Shown here: piece after piece, positions 6,598 to 10,004 of the stretch
How positions within the stretch are numbered: position 1 is the stretch's first letter
How the letters are laid out: every line of letters begins with the position of its first letter
Assembly: GCA_046760985.1 (NCBI GenBank)
Contig: JBHIFE010000048.1
Span: 1 to 10,004, forward strand
Direction: 5' to 3'
From: JBHIFE01 sp046760985
GTDB taxonomy: Bacteria; Chloroflexota; Dehalococcoidia; Dehalococcoidales; RBG-16-60-22
DNA length: 10,004 bases
Made by a program: the position numbers and the translations under genes
The notes under the pieces: generated by a model
The model's database searches: none
What the model saw: the letters and a program-made list of their open reading frames with translations, nothing else
What the model was told of the DNA's origin: nothing

Positions 6598-7353
6598 GTG
6601 GGTAAAGAAATAGTAAGACTGAATGACGTATGGGTACATTACGATAGCGTTCCGGTACTGGAGGAGATAAATCTATCTATTGGACCCAGCGACTTCCTCG
6701 GCATAATAGGTCCCAATGGCGGTGGCAAGACTACCCTGCTTAAGGTTATCCTGGGGCTGATAAAGCCAACTCGGGGCAAGGTTTCGGTTATGGGACACCC
6801 CCCCGAGAGGGGGCGCAAATTCATTGGCTACATTTCCCAGCATAACTTGTTTGACCGCGACTTCCCGATAAGTGTTCTAGATGTAGTGCTTATGGGACGT
6901 TATACAAAAGCTGGGCTGTTCCGACGCTATAGTGAAGAAGATAGAAGGATAGCCAATGAAGTCCTCAAGACGGTGGACATGCTAGATTATAAAGATCGAC
7001 AAATAGGCAGACTTTCCGGCGGGGAGCAACAACGGGTTTTCATCGCCCGAGCGCTGGCTACCGACCCCAAATTACTGCTTCTTGATGAACCAACAGCCAG
7101 TATTGACCCGAATATGCAAGCTGAGTTCTATGAACTCATTGACAGCTTGAAACAAAAGATGGCTATAGTCATGGTTTCCCATGATGTCAGTGCTGTTTCC
7201 ATCTATGTAGACCAAATTGCCTGCCTTAACCATCGCTTGTTCTATCACGGCTCAAAAGAGGTATCCGCTGAAGAACTGGAAAAGACCTACCACTGCCCAA
7301 TACAGCTTATAGCTCATGGCACCGTCCCCCACCGCGTACTAAGGGAGCATTAG
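6598..7353 (+). CDS. ABC transporter ATP-binding protein, zinc/manganese type (ZnuC/MntB-like)
   Basis: This is a 251-residue cytoplasmic ABC ATPase. It has Walker A GPNGGGKTT (38-46), Q-loop Q81 in GYISQ, the ABC signature LSGGEQQR (139-146), Walker B LLLLDEP (159-165, with E164 as catalytic base) and H-loop H195. The C-terminal CPIQLIAHGTVPHRVL (233-248) resembles the end of ATPases paired with ABC-3 metal permeases. With the next gene it would power uptake of zinc, manganese or iron(II); the metal cannot be decided. The start is GTG with GGAGAG six bases upstream. The stop is two bases before the permease GTG. No substrate-binding protein gene, normally the third component, is adjacent. 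Confidence 0.9.
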   Translation: MGKEIVRLNDVWVHYDSVPVLEEINLSIGPSDFLGIIGPNGGGKTTLLKVILGLIKPTRGKVSVMGHPPERGRKFIGYISQHNLFDRDFPISVLDVVLMGRYTKAGLFRRYSEEDRRIANEVLKTVDMLDYKDRQIGRLSGGEQQRVFIARALATDPKLLLLDEPTASIDPNMQAEFYELIDSLKQKMAIVMVSHDVSAVSIYVDQIACLNHRLFYHGSKEVSAEELEKTYHCPIQLIAHGTVPHRVLREH

Positions 7354-7355
7354 AA

Positions 7356-8243
7356 GTGCTAGAAGTGCTCCAGTATGAATTTATGCGGAATGCGCTGATT
7401 GCTGGTCTCCTGGCTGCTATCGCTTGTGGTATTGTCGGCGTATATATAGTGGCAAAGAGAGTCGTTTTTATCAGTGGCGGGAGTGCTCACACCTCCTTCG
7501 GTGGCATTGGATTAGGCTACTTCCTTGGCATAAACCCGGTATTAGGTGCTATCTTCTTCACCCTTGCCTCCGCTCTGAGTATGGGACTGGTGACCAAACG
7601 CACGAGACTTCCTGAGGACACTGCTATCGGTATCCTATGGGCAATAGGAATGGCACTAGGCATAATCTTCATTGGTTTGGCTCCAGGGTATGCTCCCGAC
7701 CTCTTCAGCTATCTCTTCGGCAATATTCTGACCGTGCCTGCCTTCGATTTAACGCTCATGCTGGTTTTGGATGTCGTCATAATTATACTCGTATGGTCGC
7801 TTTACAAGGAGTTCTTGCTTCTTTCTTTTGATGAGGAATTTAGCACCGTAGCTGGAGTTCCTACCGAACGTCTATACCTTCTGCTACTGTGCCTGATTGC
7901 CTTAACCGTGGTCGTGCTAATAAGAGTTGTCGGTATTATTCTGGTCATTGCCCTTCTCACCATTCCGGCTGCGCTAGCCCGACAGTTCACACATAGCCTT
8001 AAGAAGATGATGCTCCTTTCTATCTTAGCTGGAGCTGTCTTTGTCTTTAGTGGTCTGTGGCTTTCCTATTTGCTTGATTTACCCTCCGGGGCAACGATTA
8101 TCTTGGTTGCCGGAACTGTCCTTTTTATCTCCTTCGCTGTTTCCAAATTACGCCATAAGAGCAAAGGCTATAACCAGCGGCTCCCAAGCCAACATGAGGT
8201 TGCCCCTCTAGGAGATATAGCATATAATCATCCAAAAAGGTAA
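7356..8243 (+). CDS. ABC-3 family metal transporter permease (ZnuB/TroC-like)
   Basis: This 295-residue integral membrane protein has about eight or nine hydrophobic segments. The family hallmark SGGSAHTSFGGIGLGYFLG (40-58) follows the first helix, replacing the SDAIAHS form of E. coli-type ZnuB; H45 is kept. Later family blocks are LPEDTAIGILWA (85-96), SFDEEFSTVAG (157-167), VGIILVIALLTIPAALARQF (192-211) and DLPSGATIILVAG (241-253). The last ~30 residues are hydrophilic, with histidines at 267, 280 and 292, and look cytoplasmic. The GTG start has AAGGGAG eight bases upstream, inside the end of the ATPase gene. The stop TAA is one base before the GTG of pyrD, so the three genes are almost certainly cotranscribed. 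Metal specificity is unknown. Confidence 0.9.
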   Translation: MLEVLQYEFMRNALIAGLLAAIACGIVGVYIVAKRVVFISGGSAHTSFGGIGLGYFLGINPVLGAIFFTLASALSMGLVTKRTRLPEDTAIGILWAIGMALGIIFIGLAPGYAPDLFSYLFGNILTVPAFDLTLMLVLDVVIIILVWSLYKEFLLLSFDEEFSTVAGVPTERLYLLLLCLIALTVVVLIRVVGIILVIALLTIPAALARQFTHSLKKMMLLSILAGAVFVFSGLWLSYLLDLPSGATIILVAGTVLFISFAVSKLRHKSKGYNQRLPSQHEVAPLGDIAYNHPKR

Positions 8244-8244
8244 A

Positions 8245-9168
8245 GTGAATCTTTCCGTTCAATTAGCCCCCAAACACAAAAAAGGCTTGATACTAAGTAA
8301 CCCGGTGATGACCGCCGCCGGCACTTTCGGCTATGGAACCGAATATAGCCACCTGTTTGATATTCAAAAGCTAGGAGCTGTCGTCTGCAAAGGAACTACC
8401 CTTGAACCCAGAGATGGAAATCCACAACCGAGGCTAGCCGAAACCGCTTCTGGTCTACTCAACTCAATTGGATTACAAAATATCGGCGTTAAAGCTTTAA
8501 TCAAGGAAAAGGCACCGCTTTGGGCAAGCTGGCGCGTACCGGTTATTGTTAACATTGCTGCTGAAACCGTTGACGACTATGCCCAACTGGCAAACGAGCT
8601 AGATGGAGTAGCTGGAATTAGCGGCATTGAGATAAACATTAGCTGCCCCAATATCAAGGCTGGTGGTGCTGAATTTGGCGCCAATCCCGAGTCAGCCGCC
8701 AGGGTAACCACCGCAGTCAAATCGGCTACTTCCTTGCCGATACTGGTTAAGTTACCCCCAAACACCGGTGATATAGCCAAGATAGCTGTAGCCGTGGCTG
8801 AAGCTGGCGCTGATGCCGTATCCTTAATTAACACCCTGAAGGGCATGTATATAGATATAACTACACGCCAACCCTTGTTAGGTAGCAAAACCGGAGGTCT
8901 ATCCGGACCGGCGATAAAGCCGATAGCTTTGGCAATGGTCTATGAGGTAGCCGGTGCCGTAGATGTGCCTGTTGTCGGTTGTGGTGGCATAGTTACTGGC
9001 AGTGACGCTATAGAGTTCATTATGGCTGGAGCCAGTGCCATCCAGGTAGGTACTGCCACCTTCACCAACCCCCGCGCCCCGCTTGATGTTCTGCAAGGAA
9101 TAGAGCAATTCATGAAAAAAGAGGGGATAAAGGATATTGCTGAGCTTATTGGTGCTGCCCGGCGATAA
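8245..9168 (+). CDS. pyrD: Dihydroorotate dehydrogenase, class 1B catalytic subunit
   Basis: This FMN enzyme of 307 residues oxidises dihydroorotate to orotate in pyrimidine synthesis. The sequence shows NPVMTAAGTFGYG (19-31), the FMN-site lysine K50 in CKGTT, and the class 1 catalytic cysteine C134 in NISCPNIKAGG (131-141). It also has K169 in LVKLPPN, GGLSGPAIKPIAL (217-229) and the phosphate-binding GCGGIVTGSDAIEFIMAGA (245-263). Cysteine as base together with the SCPNIKAGG form points to class 1B, the cytoplasmic type that passes electrons through PyrK to NAD. pyrK is not next to it, although it often is in other genomes. The GTG start lies one base after the permease TAA with AAAAAGG four bases upstream. 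Linkage to a metal transporter is unusual for pyrD. Confidence 0.93.
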   Translation: MNLSVQLAPKHKKGLILSNPVMTAAGTFGYGTEYSHLFDIQKLGAVVCKGTTLEPRDGNPQPRLAETASGLLNSIGLQNIGVKALIKEKAPLWASWRVPVIVNIAAETVDDYAQLANELDGVAGISGIEINISCPNIKAGGAEFGANPESAARVTTAVKSATSLPILVKLPPNTGDIAKIAVAVAEAGADAVSLINTLKGMYIDITTRQPLLGSKTGGLSGPAIKPIALAMVYEVAGAVDVPVVGCGGIVTGSDAIEFIMAGASAIQVGTATFTNPRAPLDVLQGIEQFMKKEGIKDIAELIGAARR

Positions 9169-9181
9169 TACTAGCTAGTAT
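9168..9181. repeat. 14-bp perfect palindrome after pyrD
   Basis: ATACTAGCTAGTAT equals its own reverse complement and spans from the last base of the pyrD stop to the second base of the next small ORF's ATG. Ten of its bases, TAGCTAGTAT, recur at 9426-9435. It could be an operator or a recombination scar. There is no loop or T-run, so it is not a terminator. Confidence 0.6.
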
Positions 9182-9332
9182 GAAGGATGGTTCAAAATCT
9201 GTTACATTTTCAAGCCGATGTAAGGTTTGCAACACCATGATAGTCTGGGACCTTTCAAAACCACTGCCTAAAATTTGGATTTGCCCTTGCTGTGGATGTA
9301 AGAATTATACAAAGCCCAAACAAAAGAAGTAA
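9180..9332 (+). CDS. Small zinc-ribbon protein, 50 residues (hypothetical)
   Basis: A 50-codon frame follows pyrD by 11 bases on the same strand. It carries two cysteine knuckles, C14-x2-C17 (CKVC) and C35-P-C-C38-G (the CPxCG form), 17 residues apart, with an extra cysteine at 40. The tail is lysine-rich. This is the layout of a free-standing zinc ribbon, a fold found in small nucleic-acid-binding or scaffold proteins; I do not recognise the family and assign no function. The paired knuckles are hard to explain by chance, but the ATG has no SD and overlaps the palindrome, so expression is uncertain. Its last codon runs into a decayed lgt fragment, so the C-terminus may have been created by that junction. 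Confidence 0.5.
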   Translation: MKDGSKSVTFSSRCKVCNTMIVWDLSKPLPKIWICPCCGCKNYTKPKQKK

Positions 9333-9415
9333 GCATCATAATCGTCTTAGCCATGGTTATCCCCTTGCTGGCTTTGAGGACTAGGTGGGTGAGTGTGGGA
9401 AGTTCTGCTGAATGA
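9329..9415 (+). pseudogene. Remnant of the 3' end of an lgt gene
   Basis: Twenty-eight codons ending in TGA match the last 28 codons of the lgt gene at 713-799 without a gap. 18 of 28 residues are identical, including IPLL, LRTRW and the final AE before the stop. At DNA level about 80% of roughly 100 aligned bases agree, and similarity continues past the stop (GAAGATAGA and GCTAGT also lie just downstream of the real lgt). The fragment is on the plus strand, opposite to the intact gene. It lacks a start and everything before the last transmembrane helix, so it cannot encode Lgt. It may come from a duplication, or from a former lgt copy that stood downstream of pyrD. Confidence 0.75.
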
Positions 9416-9488
9416 AGATAGACCTTAGCTAGTATAATAATCTGGCTGGTTGTTACACATCCCAGGCGTATAGATCACAACTAACGGT

Positions 9489-9818
9489 TTAGCTTCTTCT
9501 CCGTCTTACGTTTATCCTACTGTACCTGCCTCCTCTCTTGTGACTATAGGAGCCATTGACACTGCTGTCAGAAAGAGGGAGGGCCTGAAGAACATCAATC
9601 GTCCTATGCCTAAGTGTTTTTCCATTGAGGGCAGTAATTGCAGCTTGACCTTCAGACACTGATGACATTTCAACAAATCCGTATCCCTTAGATTGCCCGC
9701 TACCAATATACTTGTCGTTCATAATGGTTACAGATTTCACTTCCCCGAAAGCCATGAATTCTCGTCGCAGTTCTTCCTCAGTCACCTCGAGAGATAAGTT
9801 GCCCACATAGATATTCAT
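9489..9818 (-). CDS. RRM-domain RNA-binding protein (Rbp-like)
   Basis: This is a 109-residue protein with one RNA recognition motif. RNP2 IYVGNL is at residues 3-8 and RNP1 KGYGFVEM at 44-51, with the aromatic residues that stack on RNA bases present (Y4, Y46, F48). A basic tail follows the RRM (SYSHKRGGRYS, then RRRRS at the end). Small bacterial proteins of this kind, best known in cyanobacteria, bind single-stranded RNA and are often cold-induced; the function here is inferred. I start it at the ATG at 9818, because AAGG lies nine bases upstream. An ATG three codons earlier (9827) directly abuts the AAGAAGG and so has no spacing. A second RRM-type gene precedes it on the same strand. Confidence 0.9.
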   Translation of the reverse strand: MNIYVGNLSLEVTEEELRREFMAFGEVKSVTIMNDKYIGSGQSKGYGFVEMSSVSEGQAAITALNGKTLRHRTIDVLQALPLSDSSVNGSYSHKRGGRYSRINVRRRRS

Positions 9819-9947
9819 ATTGCCCATCCTTCTTTGGTGATTGGATTAGGCTTGGCCCACTGTTTGTCACTAACGCCTAAAGTAATAGCCTTTCGGAGTT
9901 ATGAATATATTTTGGGTGTCTTAAGCAGAGATAAATGAAGAGGGAAT

Positions 9948-10004
9948 TTAATATCTTCTCTGTCTTCCCCCACCAAACCCACCACCTCTCCTGCCGCCAT
10001 ACGA
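9948..10004 (-). CDS. C-terminal end of a second glycine/arginine-rich RNA-binding protein (partial)
   Basis: On the minus strand from base 10004 an open frame gives 18 codons and then TAA (9950-9948). The peptide is SYGGRRGGGFGGGRQRRY, the RGG-type tail typical of small bacterial RRM proteins. It resembles the basic SY...RGGRYS tail of the neighbouring gene. The RRM itself lies outside the window, so the call rests on composition and on adjacency to the complete RRM gene 130 bases away. The two are probably tandem paralogues. Confidence 0.65.
   Translation of the reverse strand, partial: SYGGRRGGGFGGGRQRRY

Noticed and set aside
8577..9108. Minus-strand open frames inside pyrD
   Set aside because: They are antisense shadows of a gene with intact catalytic motifs. 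No ribosome-binding sites or recognisable protein features.
9137..9169. Promoter for the zinc-ribbon ORF (TTGCTG ... GATAAT)
   Set aside because: The spacing is 21 bases and the -35 is poor. The GATAAT near the start might allow a leaderless transcript, but the evidence is insufficient.
9437..9488. Possible terminator between the lgt remnant and the RRM gene
   Set aside because: Only short CTGG/CCAG-type pairings are visible, with no uridine tract on either strand.
9825..9827. Upstream ATG of the RRM gene as start
   Set aside because: The AAGAAGG SD directly abuts this ATG with no spacer, whereas the ATG at 9818 is nine bases from AAGG and gives the usual MNIYVGNL beginning.
9921..9960. CAGAGA/TCTCTG inverted repeat as a terminator for the second RRM gene
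   Set aside because: Six pairs with a ~25-base AT-rich loop and no T-run is too weak to call.
1..10004. Mobile element, CRISPR array or defence island
   Set aside because: No transposase or integrase, no regularly spaced repeats, and every long gene has a housekeeping family assignment. The only disturbed stretch is 9168-9488.

Overview
The window looks like chromosomal DNA from an anaerobic bacterium of the Chloroflexota, most likely a Dehalococcoidia-type lineage. This is inferred from gene content and protein style: a GCCFG-type Lgt, glycine/arginine-tailed RRM proteins, a DRE-TIM citrate/homocitrate-synthase-like enzyme, and many GTG starts. It is not proven by any marker gene. Nearly all of the window is compact housekeeping DNA; the only disturbed stretch is the last ~850 bases.

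Layout. (1) Bases 1-51 hold the 5' part of a tRNA-Ser(GCU) on the minus strand. It faces away from ybeY (168-641, +), and the two promoters stand back to back in the ~115-base gap. (2) A minus-strand operon runs from a promoter near 5118-5146 leftward: ylxP-like DUF503 gene, mrfA-like DEAH helicase, ftsY, lgt. Spacing is very tight: a 1-base stop/start overlap, then a single TAG between mrfA and the ftsY reading frame, then an 11-base gap. (3) Diverging rightward from the same region is a monocistronic HMGL/homocitrate-synthase-family gene (5267-6505). It has its own promoter and SD and a strong intrinsic terminator at 6525-6557. (4) A rightward operon follows: ATPase and permease of an ABC-3 (zinc/manganese type) transporter, then a class 1B dihydroorotate dehydrogenase. 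Gaps are 1-2 bases and all three genes start with GTG. (5) From 9168 to 9488 there is a 14-base perfect palindrome, a 50-codon zinc-ribbon ORF and a decayed copy of the 3' end of lgt in inverted orientation. (6) The right end has two minus-strand genes for small RRM RNA-binding proteins: one complete, and one represented only by its arginine/glycine-rich C-terminus.

How the genes work together. The minus-strand operon combines membrane-protein targeting (FtsY), lipoprotein lipidation (Lgt), a probable DNA-repair helicase (MrfA-like) and a YlxP-type protein. YbeY and tRNA-Ser belong to translation. The rightward operon joins divalent-metal import to pyrimidine synthesis, with no substrate-binding protein and no pyrK in view.

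I see no mobile element, CRISPR array or new multi-gene defence-like system. The points most worth checking are the probable non-AUG (AUA) start of ftsY just after the mrfA stop codon, the inverted lgt tail remnant 8.5 kb from the intact gene, the unannotated zinc-ribbon ORF beside a palindrome, and whether the HMGL enzyme is a Re-type citrate synthase.
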